A DNA stretch of 64,000 nucleotides from Opitutia bacterium UBA7876. Lineage in GTDB: Bacteria > Verrucomicrobiota > Verrucomicrobiia > Opitutales > Seribacteraceae. Of this stretch, positions 49,855-58,956 are shown in pieces (the stretch's first letter is position 1; the number at the start of each line of letters is the position of its first letter). The position numbers were made by a program, and so were the translations under genes. The stretch spans positions 19,479 through 83,478 of the forward strand of contig DLRY01000021.1 of the NCBI GenBank assembly GCA_002500665.1, given 5' to 3'. Under the pieces are notes generated by a model, which saw only the letters and a list, made by a program, of their open reading frames with translations, was not told the DNA's origin and made no database searches.

Positions 49855-52800
49855 AATCGATTTCTTTGGCTATTCCTTTTAGGAATGCCCGAGTATTACT
49901 TTTGCCATTGTCCAGAATTTTCCTTGCTGAGCCCTGATAAATAAGCGATCCGCCTTTTGCTCCTCCCCCCGGACCCAATTCGATCAGATAATCTGCCTCC
50001 GAGATGACGTCGACGTCGTGCTCTATGACGACGACGGTGTTTCCCTCATCGACGAGTCGGTGCAGCATGCTAATCAACTTGAGGGTGTCCGAAGGGTGAA
50101 GCCCAATCGTCGGTTCTTCGAGAATATATAAATTGGGCTTGGCGGTTGCCCCTCGACCATGTTTTCCCTTGTCGATTCCGCGGGCTAGTTCGGAGGCTAA
50201 CTTAAGGCGTTGGGCCTCGCCGCCTGAGAGAGTGGGTGAAATTTGCCCGAGCCTCAAATAACCGAGGCCCGCCTCGACCATTAGGGAGAAGGTTTCTTTC
50301 AAGTAATAGTCAAAGGAAAAGAATTCAGCAGCCTCCGTGAAAGTGAATTCAAGCATGTCTGCAATGTTTTTACCTTTCCACACCAGTTCAAGTATCTCAT
50401 CGCGGTACCTTCTGCCTCCACACTGTTCGCATGGAACGTAGGAGGTGGGCAAAAAGTTCATCTCGACCTTGACCTTTCCCGCACCTTTGCAGACCTCACA
50501 TCTCCCACCCTTGACGTTAAAGGAAAAATCACTGGGACCGAAACCCTTTCTTTTCGCCTCCGGTAAGGACGCAATCAGATCTCTTATTCGATTCCAAACG
50601 CCTAGGTAAGTACCGGGCGTGGATCTGGAGGTTTTTCCGATAGGGTCTTGGGTGACCTCGATGGATTTCCCGAAGACGTTTCCATTCCTCAATATATAGG
50701 AGTGCTCAGTTATTGTCTTTTTGCCGTTAGTCATCGAAGCTTTAACTCCCTCAAGCAAAACTCCTCTGATCAAAGAGGATTTACCTGAACCTGATACTCC
50801 GCAGCAAACCGTTAGCCTCGCGAGGGGAATTTGAGCATCAATATTCTTTAGGTTGCGGAATTTTACATTGGTTAATCGAAGCCATTTTACAGTGTCTTTT
50901 CTCGGAAGTTTTCTCCATTCGCCTTTAAGGGGGTGCTTCATGACCTCCCTGAGGTGAGTGGCGGTCGCTGAGATCTTGTTCTTCATCACCTTTGCTGGAC
51001 TTCCCGCATCAATAATGTCGCCTCCGCGTCTTCCGGCTTCGGGACCCACGTCTATCAAGTAATCGGCTTGAAGAATGGTTTCTTGATCATGCTCTACCAC
51101 AACTAGTGAATTCCCTCTTGCCTGTAGATCGCGAAGAGAGTCTAGAAGCCTCTGGTTGTCCTTTGGGTGCAGTCCGATTGAGGGTTCGTCGAGAACGTAG
51201 AGAACCCCTGAAAGGTTGGAGCCGAGTTGGCCCGCCAACCTTATCCTCTGAGATTCTCCCCCTGAAAGGGATGAGGTCTCGCGGTTTAGGGCGAGGTAAT
51301 CCAGACCAACTCTTCTCATGAAACTCAGTCTTTCCAGGATTTCTGGAAGAATGGCTTCGACGATAGGTCGACTTTCTTTTTTTACTGAGATTGAGCGAAG
51401 GAACCTGGCGGCTTCGATGGGGGTTAATTCAAGGATTTGAGGTAGCGACATGCGAGTTCCCCCCGCACCGAACAAGATCACGTTTCGGGCGATCGGGTTT
51501 AGTCTTGTGCCCTCGCATTCGGAGCAAGTGTCCCCGTCCGCGATAGACCACCACTTTCCCGAAGCGGGAAGACGATCCTTCATCTTCTCGTAAATTTTTC
51601 CGTAACCACGACAAATGGGGCACCAACCCTTTGGTGAGTTCCAGGAAAGAAGAGCCGGTTCCAGTTCAGGGTAGGTCTCGCCGCTTGCGGAATCGACACG
51701 GGAAGTTGAATACCAAAGTTCTTCTCCGCTGGGAGTAATTAGCAGTAATCTTTCTTTGCCAAAAGAAAAAGCCTTCTTGATTGCCTCATTGAGGACCTTC
51801 TTGCCGGGTACCTCCTTCCAACTCTCGATCAATACCTCGATGTTGTGAAGGCGGTAGCGGTCCAAGCCTCTAAAGCCATCTGTGTCGACCAAATCTCCAT
51901 CACAGCGTATTTTTTCAAATCCCTTATCCCGAGCCCAGTTTACGATAGGCTTGTGATGACCTTTGCGATTCGTAACCAAAGGAGAAAGCAGAAGGATCGG
52001 CTGGGCACTCGAAGGAGTGCTTTCAAGCGCCTTAGCGAGTATCTCTTTGGCGATGCTCTTTTCGGTGCTTGTGGTCAAGGGAGCTTGGTCAACGATGCTA
52101 AGTTGAGTACCAACCTTAGCGTAGAGGAGCCTAAGAAATTGGGCTACTTCCGTGACCGACCCTACAGTGGATTTCCTTGTTCCACGGTTGACTCTTTGCT
52201 CAATTGCAACTGCAGGAGAGATTCCCGTGACGGCGTCGACATCGGGTTTGCTCAGTTGTTCGACGAACTGTCTTGCATAGGAGGACATGGATTCTACGAA
52301 GCGTCTCTGGCCCTCCGCAAAAATCACGTCGAAGGCTAGGGAAGATTTACCGGACCCGGATGGGCCGGTCACGACGACGAACTTATTTGGGGGTATTTCG
52401 ACGCTGACGTTTCTTAAGTTGTTTTCACGAGCCCCAACCACCCTAAGGTTGGATCTTTTACCCTTTCGCTTTTTGCTGGAGGAGCCTGTGGAGGGAGGGT
52501 TCTGGAGTTCAGATTGAAAAAGGATTTTGGAAGTGGGAGTGGATTTTTTGCGAAATGAGGAGGGCGTGCCTTGGGCAATCAACTTGCCACCCATATTCCC
52601 CGCTCCGGGTCCCATTTCCACGATCCAATCCGATGCTCTTATCACCTGAAGGTTATGCTCGATTACAAAAAGGGAGTGCCCTGCCAGTACGACGTCCCTC
52701 AGGCATCGGATCAGTCTTTCGACATCCTGCATATGCAGGCCGGTAGTAGGTTCGTCAATAAGGAGAATGGAGGGAGTGTGACCTTTTCTTACATCGGACA

Positions 52801-55282
52801 GATACTTGACTAGTTTCAAGCGCTGGGATTCCCCCCCGGAAAGGGTGTTCAAGGGTTGACCAAGGGTCAGATAGCCCAGACCTACTTTTTCCAGGGCATT
52901 TAGTTTTCTTGCGGTCTTGGGCAATTGTTTGAAAAACACAGCGGCCTCTTCAACGGTGAGATCGAGTACTTGGGAGATTGAAAGGCCGTTGAGTCGGATT
53001 TCCAAGATCTCGCTATTGAAGCGTTTCCCTTCGCACTCGCCACATGGAATTTGCAGGTCTGAGAGAAACTGCATTTCCACCACTTGGTATCCGAGCCCCG
53101 AGCACGACTCACAGCGACCGTTTCCAGAGTTGAAGGAGAAGTCTGAAGAAGTGTAACCCATCCGTTTTGCGTCATCGGTACGGGAGAAAGCTTCCTTAAC
53201 GGGTCCCCATGCATCGGAATAAAGGATAGCGTTCGAGCGAGGTGAACGCACTACGGAACTTTGGTCTATCATAACGACCTCGGAAAAAGAGAAGTTTGAG
53301 ATAACTTTTGCCGAATTACCTGGAGAACGAAGTTCCTTGTAGACCAAATCGTTTAGAAGGGTGGATTTACCAGACCCCGAAACCCCTGAAATACAGACGA
53401 ATTTTTGCAGAGGAAGCTTTGCCGAAAGGTTTTTAACATTGTGCATGCTTACTTTCTTCAAATGCAGGCATGGGTGGCTCCTGGGATTCTTGCTTGGTCG
53501 AGCATCTTCGGCTTCCATTATCTCGAAGCCGCTCGCCAACCATTTGCCGGTAGCCGAGATTTTCGATTTTAAAAGTTGGGGGACCGAACCCTTGAAAATG
53601 ATTTGACCCCCTTTGCTTCCGGGCAGCGGACCAAGTTCGATTATTCGGTCTGCAGCCTTTATCACCTGTTCGTCGTGCTCAACCACGCAAACGAAGTTTC
53701 CCTCGTCTGCCAAGGCTCGAAGAATCCGTATTAACTTTCCGACGTCCTTGCCGTGGAGTCCGATTGTGGGCTCGTCCAGCGCAAAGAGCGTTTCGGTAAG
53801 GGAAGCCCCGAGGCATGCAGTGAGATTCACCCGTTGCGTTTCCCCGCCGCTGAGGCTCCTTGCCGTGCGGTTAAGGGAAAGGTAACCCAAACCGACATCC
53901 ATTAGGTATTGGAGCCTGGAAAGAATGTTTTCAAGGGGGAGATCGAGCTTTGGATTGCCTGAAAGTCGAACTTTCGAAACCCGCCTATGAAGATCGTCCA
54001 CGGGCAGAGCGTAGATTTCCGAAAGGTTCAGGGAATCCCATTTCCAGAAGAGTGATTCTTCCTTGAAGCGGCTTCCTTTGCAAGAAGGGCATTCAAAATA
54101 GCCTCGGTACTTCGAGAGAAAGACGCGGACATGCATTTTGTAGCTCTTGGTTTCAAGCCATTTGAAAAATGACCTTATGCCGAACCATTTGCCATTTCCC
54201 TCGATGTAATCCGAATCGCCTTTCCAAACGAAGTCGCGATCACTTTTTGAAAGACTTTTCCAAGGTCGCTTTGTACTGACCCCTACTTTTCCACATGCCT
54301 CAAGAAGTTCTTCCTTGTAATGGCCATACACCTTTCCCGAGAAGGCTCTGATCGCCCCTTCCTCTAACGAAAGAGAGTCATCGGGAACGACTAGGTTTCC
54401 ATCGATTTCGATTACCCGCCCGAAACCCCTGCATCCCGAACAAGCTCCCAACGGCGAATTGAAGGAAAACGAAGAGGGCGTGGGGGTGTTGAATTTTCTC
54501 CCGTTAACCGGAGACCTGAGACCGCTATACAGGTTTTCGATTACTTCCCCCTTGAGGTTTCTGACTTGAGCAAAACCATGACCATTGGCTAGGGCGGCAG
54601 TTATTGCCTCTACTATCCTCGACTTATCGCTTTTCCGCACTCTGATTCTGTCAGCAGTGATGAAGAGTTTGCGGCCCTGCCATTCTTCATCTATGAGACT
54701 TTCGATTCGCGAGAAAGAATTCCCCATCATGGCCCGAGTCTGACCGGACTGCATGAGAAAGCGGAGAAATTCATTCGTCTCGATATTTGAGGGTCTTTCT
54801 GCCGAGAAGCCGATAACAACGTCCTGCGATCCAAACTTACTGAGCACGGAACTCGCTAGGCTCTCAGCGGTTTCGAATTTAATCGATTTGCCACTTTCAG
54901 GGTCGGACAGCTTAGCCACTAGGGGGAACCAAGCCTTAAAGTATTCGCAAATTTCAGTCATCGTTCCAACCGTTGATCGCGAATTACGGATAGTGTTTTT
55001 CTGCTCGACGGAAATGGAAGGCCGAGCGTTTTCGATGGAATCAACTTCGGGTCGCTGGCAGGTCTCGAGAAACTGCCTTACGTACGGACTAAACGTTTCT
55101 ACGTACTTGCGTTGGCCTTCGGCGTGAAGAACGTCAAAGAGCAGAGTCGATTTGCCAGTGCCGCTTAAGCCGGTGAACACAACCAGCTCTCCAGGGAAAA
55201 TGTCCAAGTCGGCACCCTTTAGATTATGATGGTAAGCACCCTTGACGGATACTTTGGGAGAGCTGTTGCGAATCATCCGCAT
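49838..55282 (-). CDS. uvrA: Double-length UvrA (two tandem UvrA units)
   Basis: An 1814-residue excinuclease subunit, about twice the usual ~940. Four ABC ATPase modules are visible, with Walker A motifs FTGLSGTGKST (38-46), ISGVSGSGKST, VTGPSGSGKSS (about 970) and CGVSGSGKSS, each with an LSGGE signature. All four Zn-finger-type Cys pairs are intact (GACSGC/FECPSC, RCESC/IPCGEC, GWCPIC/DTCSEC, RCEVC/VPCEQC). The second unit starts near residue 940. Such tandem UvrA proteins are known from Chlamydiae and relatives. One oddity is that the last Walker B reads LYILEEPTIGLH, with Glu for the usual Asp. It is 45 bases downstream of tRNA-Glu on the same strand. Confidence 0.95.
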   Translation of the reverse strand: MRMIRNSSPKVSVKGAYHHNLKGADLDIFPGELVVFTGLSGTGKSTLLFDVLHAEGQRKYVETFSPYVRQFLETCQRPEVDSIENARPSISVEQKNTIRNSRSTVGTMTEICEYFKAWFPLVAKLSDPESGKSIKFETAESLASSVLSKFGSQDVVIGFSAERPSNIETNEFLRFLMQSGQTRAMMGNSFSRIESLIDEEWQGRKLFITADRIRVRKSDKSRIVEAITAALANGHGFAQVRNLKGEVIENLYSGLRSPVNGRKFNTPTPSSFSFNSPLGACSGCRGFGRVIEIDGNLVVPDDSLSLEEGAIRAFSGKVYGHYKEELLEACGKVGVSTKRPWKSLSKSDRDFVWKGDSDYIEGNGKWFGIRSFFKWLETKSYKMHVRVFLSKYRGYFECPSCKGSRFKEESLFWKWDSLNLSEIYALPVDDLHRRVSKVRLSGNPKLDLPLENILSRLQYLMDVGLGYLSLNRTARSLSGGETQRVNLTACLGASLTETLFALDEPTIGLHGKDVGKLIRILRALADEGNFVCVVEHDEQVIKAADRIIELGPLPGSKGGQIIFKGSVPQLLKSKISATGKWLASGFEIMEAEDARPSKNPRSHPCLHLKKVSMHNVKNLSAKLPLQKFVCISGVSGSGKSTLLNDLVYKELRSPGNSAKVISNFSFSEVVMIDQSSVVRSPRSNAILYSDAWGPVKEAFSRTDDAKRMGYTSSDFSFNSGNGRCESCSGLGYQVVEMQFLSDLQIPCGECEGKRFNSEILEIRLNGLSISQVLDLTVEEAAVFFKQLPKTARKLNALEKVGLGYLTLGQPLNTLSGGESQRLKLVKYLSDVRKGHTPSILLIDEPTTGLHMQDVERLIRCLRDVVLAGHSLFVIEHNLQVIRASDWIVEMGPGAGNMGGKLIAQGTPSSFRKKSTPTSKILFQSELQNPPSTGSSSKKRKGKRSNLRVVGARENNLRNVSVEIPPNKFVVVTGPSGSGKSSLAFDVIFAEGQRRFVESMSSYARQFVEQLSKPDVDAVTGISPAVAIEQRVNRGTRKSTVGSVTEVAQFLRLLYAKVGTQLSIVDQAPLTTSTEKSIAKEILAKALESTPSSAQPILLLSPLVTNRKGHHKPIVNWARDKGFEKIRCDGDLVDTDGFRGLDRYRLHNIEVLIESWKEVPGKKVLNEAIKKAFSFGKERLLLITPSGEELWYSTSRVDSASGETYPELEPALLSWNSPKGWCPICRGYGKIYEKMKDRLPASGKWWSIADGDTCSECEGTRLNPIARNVILFGAGGTRMSLPQILELTPIEAARFLRSISVKKESRPIVEAILPEILERLSFMRRVGLDYLALNRETSSLSGGESQRIRLAGQLGSNLSGVLYVLDEPSIGLHPKDNQRLLDSLRDLQARGNSLVVVEHDQETILQADYLIDVGPEAGRRGGDIIDAGSPAKVMKNKISATATHLREVMKHPLKGEWRKLPRKDTVKWLRLTNVKFRNLKNIDAQIPLARLTVCCGVSGSGKSSLIRGVLLEGVKASMTNGKKTITEHSYILRNGNVFGKSIEVTQDPIGKTSRSTPGTYLGVWNRIRDLIASLPEAKRKGFGPSDFSFNVKGGRCEVCKGAGKVKVEMNFLPTSYVPCEQCGGRRYRDEILELVWKGKNIADMLEFTFTEAAEFFSFDYYLKETFSLMVEAGLGYLRLGQISPTLSGGEAQRLKLASELARGIDKGKHGRGATAKPNLYILEEPTIGLHPSDTLKLISMLHRLVDEGNTVVVIEHDVDVISEADYLIELGPGGGAKGGSLIYQGSARKILDNGKSNTRAFLKGIAKEIDSKEGS

Positions 55283-55327
55283 GGTTTAGCGAGCGATACC
55301 GCTATGGCAAGTTTTCTTCTAGAAAAT

Positions 55328-55405
<78 letters not shown>

Positions 55406-55425
55406 AACAAAAGAGAACATTGTGT

Positions 55426-55455
55426 AGATTACTTGTCGTTTCGCAAGTGCAATCT
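55426..55455. repeat. Imperfect dyad between tRNA-Glu and rpmH
   Basis: AGATTACTTG-(tcgtttcg)-CAAGT-GC-AATCT: ten-base arms that match except for a two-base insertion in the right arm. It sits between two divergent transcription units (tRNA minus, rpmH plus), where an operator could affect both. Confidence 0.35.
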
Positions 55456-55480
55456 AATTGGGAATGCGAATCCTGAAGGT

Positions 55481-55508
55481 TTGACTTTAACCGCGGATGG
55501 CCTATGCT
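55481..55508 (+). promoter_or_regulatory. Promoter for rpmH-rnpA-yidC
   Basis: TTGACT (55481-55486), 16-base spacer, TATGCT (55503-55508). The -35 matches 5/6 and the -10 4/6 consensus bases. The rpmH ATG follows 14 bases after the -10, giving a very short leader. Confidence 0.55.
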
Positions 55509-55522
55509 TTTCAGTTTTTCCC

Positions 55523-55678
55523 ATGAAACCTACCTACAATCCATCTAAGTTGCGCCGGGCTAGGAAGTTTGGTTTCCGCAAGCGTAACCAAACCAGTGCA
55601 GGTCGTAAGATTCTCAGAAACCGTCGTCGCAAGGGTCGGGCCAACCTAACTGCTTCGGTAGCTCGGCGTTTCCGCTAA
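55523..55678 (+). CDS. rpmH: Large-subunit ribosomal protein L34
   Basis: A 51-residue L34. MKPTYNPSKLRRARKFGFRK is the diagnostic start, followed by the very basic NRRRKGRANLTAS tail. The ATG at 55523 is used; frames open further upstream carry no family sequence. It precedes rnpA by 21 bases, the near-universal pair. Confidence 0.97.
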   Translation: MKPTYNPSKLRRARKFGFRKRNQTSAGRKILRNRRRKGRANLTASVARRFR

Positions 55679-55699
55679 GGATTTGCTTTCCGTACTCCC

Positions 55700-56059
55700 T
55701 TGAAGTCGGCAAACCATTGCTTCAAGCCGGACTCGAGGTTACGGAAGGCCGCTCAGTTTCGAGCCGTCAAGAAGAATGGCAGGAGGTTCAAGGATCACTT
55801 GTTCTGGATCCAAGTCATGAGGAATGAGAAATCCGAATCACCCAAGTTGGGCATTATTGCCTCCCGGAGGTTTGGCGGAGCGGTAGACCGCAACCGAGCA
55901 AAGAGGAGAATACGGGAGGTTTTCCGCAGGAATCAAGCTTCCTTCCCCAAAGGTATCGACTTGGTCGTCTTGCCCCGGACGGCACTTCTCAAGGCAAGCT
56001 TTTCCTCCCTCGAGCAAAACTTCGTCGATGCGGTTGGCAAAGCCTGCTCCTCCTCATGA
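55700..56059 (+). CDS. rnpA: Ribonuclease P protein component (TTG start)
   Basis: A 119-residue protein subunit of RNase P, which trims tRNA 5' ends. It starts at TTG 55700. FDHLFWIQV-like and KLGIIASRRFGGAVDRNRAKRRIREVFR contain the family RNR motif. Its stop overlaps the yidC start (ATGA at 56056). The small yidD gene often found between rnpA and yidC is absent here. Confidence 0.92.
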   Translation: MKSANHCFKPDSRLRKAAQFRAVKKNGRRFKDHLFWIQVMRNEKSESPKLGIIASRRFGGAVDRNRAKRRIREVFRRNQASFPKGIDLVVLPRTALLKASFSSLEQNFVDAVGKACSSS

Positions 56060-58116
56060 AAAACTACGTTATTGGCATCGGGTTGCTCGTGCTCGCTTTC
56101 TACCTGATCCTACAGCAGGGTACCCAAATTCCTCCAATAGTGGATGGAAACTCCCCCCCTCCTCCCTCCGACACAAATGATTCGAGCTTCGGACAGCCCG
56201 CCGTTCCTCCTCCCGACACGAATGAAACGGTTTCCGTGCAGTCCGTTTCGGCTCCTGCCCCCATCAGCGAGCCTCTTTCCTTGGGCGAGGAAAGGCTGGT
56301 CGACCGTCTCGAAAACCCCTACTCCACGCCGGTATTCTCAAACCACACGGGTGCTCTGAGGGAAGTCCGCCTACACAGGCGCGGCCGTCTGAGCAAGGAC
56401 TACAACATGACCTATGAAGGGGAGCCTCTGCTAGCCCTATCCTTTGAAGATGATGGCGGCCGTGAATATAAAAGGGTCTTGCCGGACCCCCGGGCTTTTC
56501 GTCTTGTTGAGCAGACCGATCCGATGAAGATTCTCTATCGATGGGAGAGAGCTGGGGAATTGCGGATCGAAAGAGAATATTCCCGGGAGACCAACAGTAG
56601 TTACGTCATCCATCATGAGACTAGAATAACGAACCTAAAAAGTGGTCCTTTCTATGAGCGGATGAAGTTTCACCTTGGCTCGGCTTATCAAATTCCACGG
56701 CTTTACAACCCTTTCGACAGCTCCGAAACCTATCTGAACGTCGGGTATTATAATGCCGGAACCCCCTTGCCGGAAGGATGTTCATGCGCCGATTGCAGCG
56801 GCCGAATCGACGGGGAGACCGAGGAATTCTTCCAGTATAACGAGATGGGGGTAGCCGGGCAATGGGAGTCTAGGACGCTGTCTCAAGCGCGCTGGGCATG
56901 CGTGAACAACCAGTTCTTCATCAATATTGTTCGCCCCCAGAATGATCTCCCCAGTGCCCGGATTAGCTGGCGAATCAACAAGAGAAGCGATTCTACCCCC
57001 GAGAACGAAGTCAAGGGGGTAGAAGGCACCTTATCCTTTCCTCTCGGACGGTTGGAGCAAGGCGAGACTAGGAGTTTTTCTTTTCATTTATACGCCGGCC
57101 CGAAGGATTACGTCGGTTTGTCAGAACTCAGGCACGATCAAAAAAAAGTCATGCAGTTCGGTATCTTTTGGTGGATTTCCGAGCCCCTGAGCTGGTTATT
57201 GAACAAGCTTCATTCCATCCTCGGCAATTACGGGATGGCCATTATTGCCCTGACCATTCTGCTGAAGTTGTTCCTTTGGCCGCTGACGGCCAAGGCGACC
57301 CGTTCCCAAAAAAAGATGCAGGCCCTGCAGGGTCCCATGGCCAAGCTGAAGGAAGAATTTAAGGGTAAGCCCGACAAGCTTAATCAGGAGATGATGAAGT
57401 TTTACAAGGAGAAGGGCGTCAGCCCATTCGCCGGGTGTTGGCCCATCCTTATCCAGATCCCCATTTTTCTTGGGATGTTTTGGATGCTGCGCTCTGCGTC
57501 CGAGCTTTATGGGCAAGGCTTTCTCTGGGCGCATGATCTCTCCGAGCAGGACAGCATAAGCGTTCAGCAGGGCTTTTCCCTCAATTTGCTGCCCATCCTG
57601 ATGGTGGCAACGCAATGGTTCCAGATGAAGCTCAATCCCATGCAGATGGGGCCTGAAATGAGCGAAGCCCAGCGGATCAATGCGAAAATGATGAGATTCA
57701 TGCCCTTCATGTTCCTCATCTTTTTGTATTTCTTTTCATCCGCACTCGTTCTTTATTGGACCGTGCAGAACCTTATGACGATCCTCCAGACTCTCATCAC
57801 CAAGAGGGCCCCTCTGCCGGGCGAGGAAGAGGAAGCCGAGAAAGCCGAACCCGATTCCGAGCAAGAGGAGAAAAGGCCCGATCGCAAGGAGCTCTCCGAT
57901 GAGGAAAGAAGATACAGAAACCTGTTGGGCTTACGGGCAAAGGGTTCCATAGACGGGACCGTCTTGGAAAAAAACTATAAGGAGAAGTCGCAAAACTATA
58001 CCTCGGCCAGGCTCGACTCCATGAGCCCTGGCAAGCGTGAGCAGGCTCTCGAGAAGAAGGAGCGACTCGAGAAAGCCTATGAGTATCTCCGCTCATCGCT
58101 CGACAAGGAAACTTGA
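56056..58116 (+). CDS. yidC: Membrane protein insertase YidC with J-like C-terminal tail
   Basis: A 686-residue insertase. An N-terminal membrane anchor (5-20) is followed by a Pro-rich linker and the large periplasmic domain (about 80-360), which contains a CSCADC cluster (Cys242, 244, 247). The conserved core (about 370-590) begins ILGNYGMAIIALTILLK, with LWPLTAKATRSQKKMQAL and GVSPFAGCWPILIQIPIF. The cytoplasmic tail (about 595-686) is acidic, then becomes YRNLLGLRAKGSIDG, EKNYKEKSQNYTS and EKAYEYLRSSL. This is the pattern of a J-domain in which the HPD tripeptide is replaced. Part of rpmH-rnpA-yidC. Confidence 0.93.
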   Translation: MKNYVIGIGLLVLAFYLILQQGTQIPPIVDGNSPPPPSDTNDSSFGQPAVPPPDTNETVSVQSVSAPAPISEPLSLGEERLVDRLENPYSTPVFSNHTGALREVRLHRRGRLSKDYNMTYEGEPLLALSFEDDGGREYKRVLPDPRAFRLVEQTDPMKILYRWERAGELRIEREYSRETNSSYVIHHETRITNLKSGPFYERMKFHLGSAYQIPRLYNPFDSSETYLNVGYYNAGTPLPEGCSCADCSGRIDGETEEFFQYNEMGVAGQWESRTLSQARWACVNNQFFINIVRPQNDLPSARISWRINKRSDSTPENEVKGVEGTLSFPLGRLEQGETRSFSFHLYAGPKDYVGLSELRHDQKKVMQFGIFWWISEPLSWLLNKLHSILGNYGMAIIALTILLKLFLWPLTAKATRSQKKMQALQGPMAKLKEEFKGKPDKLNQEMMKFYKEKGVSPFAGCWPILIQIPIFLGMFWMLRSASELYGQGFLWAHDLSEQDSISVQQGFSLNLLPILMVATQWFQMKLNPMQMGPEMSEAQRINAKMMRFMPFMFLIFLYFFSSALVLYWTVQNLMTILQTLITKRAPLPGEEEEAEKAEPDSEQEEKRPDRKELSDEERRYRNLLGLRAKGSIDGTVLEKNYKEKSQNYTSARLDSMSPGKREQALEKKERLEKAYEYLRSSLDKET

Positions 58117-58154
58117 CAAAACTCGGCTTCCTTTTTTGCCTTTTACCCTAGAAG

Positions 58155-58907
58155 ATGTCCGGACACAGCAAATGGGCGACCACCAAGCGGCATAAAGCCG
58201 CCGTCGATGCCAAGCGCGGAAAGATTTTCAGCGTCATCAGCAAGGAAATTACCCTTGCCGCCAGGGATGGGGGGAAGGATCCCGAGTTCAACCCTCGACT
58301 GCGGACGCTGATCTCCAAGGCCAAGCAGGCTAATATGCCCGCAGACAATATCGACCGGGCCATCAAGAAGGGTACCGGGGAGCTAGGTGGCGTCACGATT
58401 GAGGAGCTTCTCTACGAGGGGTATGGTCCCGGTGGGGTCGGCTTGATCGTCGAGGTCACCACGGACAACAAGAACCGTTCCGCCTCCGAGGTTCGCAGTA
58501 CCTTTTCAAAGGGTGGTGGGAACCTTGCCGGAGCCGGTGCCTTGGCCTTCAATTTCAAGCGTAAGGGGCAGTTCTTGCTTGCCAGGGACAAGATGGATGA
58601 GGATTCTCTCACGGAATTGGCCCTTGAGAATGACGCCGAAGACGTGATTGCCGAGAAGGAGCACTACGAGGTCATTTGCGAGACCAGCCAGTACGACAAA
58701 CTGGCGGAAGCCTTTAGCGAGAAGGATATCAGCCTCGATTCTTCCGAATTGGCGTACTTGCCTGAAAACCAGATTTCAGTCACGGATGAGGATGTGGCTA
58801 GAAAAGTCCTCAAACTGATCGAGACCTTAGAGGACCTGGAGGACGTCAAAGCCGTCCATAGCAATTATGACATAGACGAGGCTTTGCTCGAGTCCATTTC
58901 CGGCTAG
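58155..58907 (+). CDS. YebC/PmpR family protein
   Basis: A 250-residue YebC-family protein. MSGHSKWATTKRHKAAVDAK and KANMPADNIDRAIKKGTGE-type segments (here QANMPADNIDRAIKKG) open it, with YEGYGPGGVGLIVEVTTDN in the middle and LEDLEDVKAVHSNYDI at the end. YebC proteins were described as transcription regulators, and more recently some were shown to help ribosomes through proline stretches. It follows yidC by 38 bases. Confidence 0.95.
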   Translation: MSGHSKWATTKRHKAAVDAKRGKIFSVISKEITLAARDGGKDPEFNPRLRTLISKAKQANMPADNIDRAIKKGTGELGGVTIEELLYEGYGPGGVGLIVEVTTDNKNRSASEVRSTFSKGGGNLAGAGALAFNFKRKGQFLLARDKMDEDSLTELALENDAEDVIAEKEHYEVICETSQYDKLAEAFSEKDISLDSSELAYLPENQISVTDEDVARKVLKLIETLEDLEDVKAVHSNYDIDEALLESISG

Positions 58908-58956
58908 TCTTTCCGGAAGCGCCTCAGCCCCGGCGTTTTACTTCATTGACGATTAT

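Noticed and set aside
58908..58956. SAM-type riboswitch before the metX-metW fusion
   Set aside because: The gap is only 49 bases, too short for known SAM aptamers, and shows only a weak GC hairpin.
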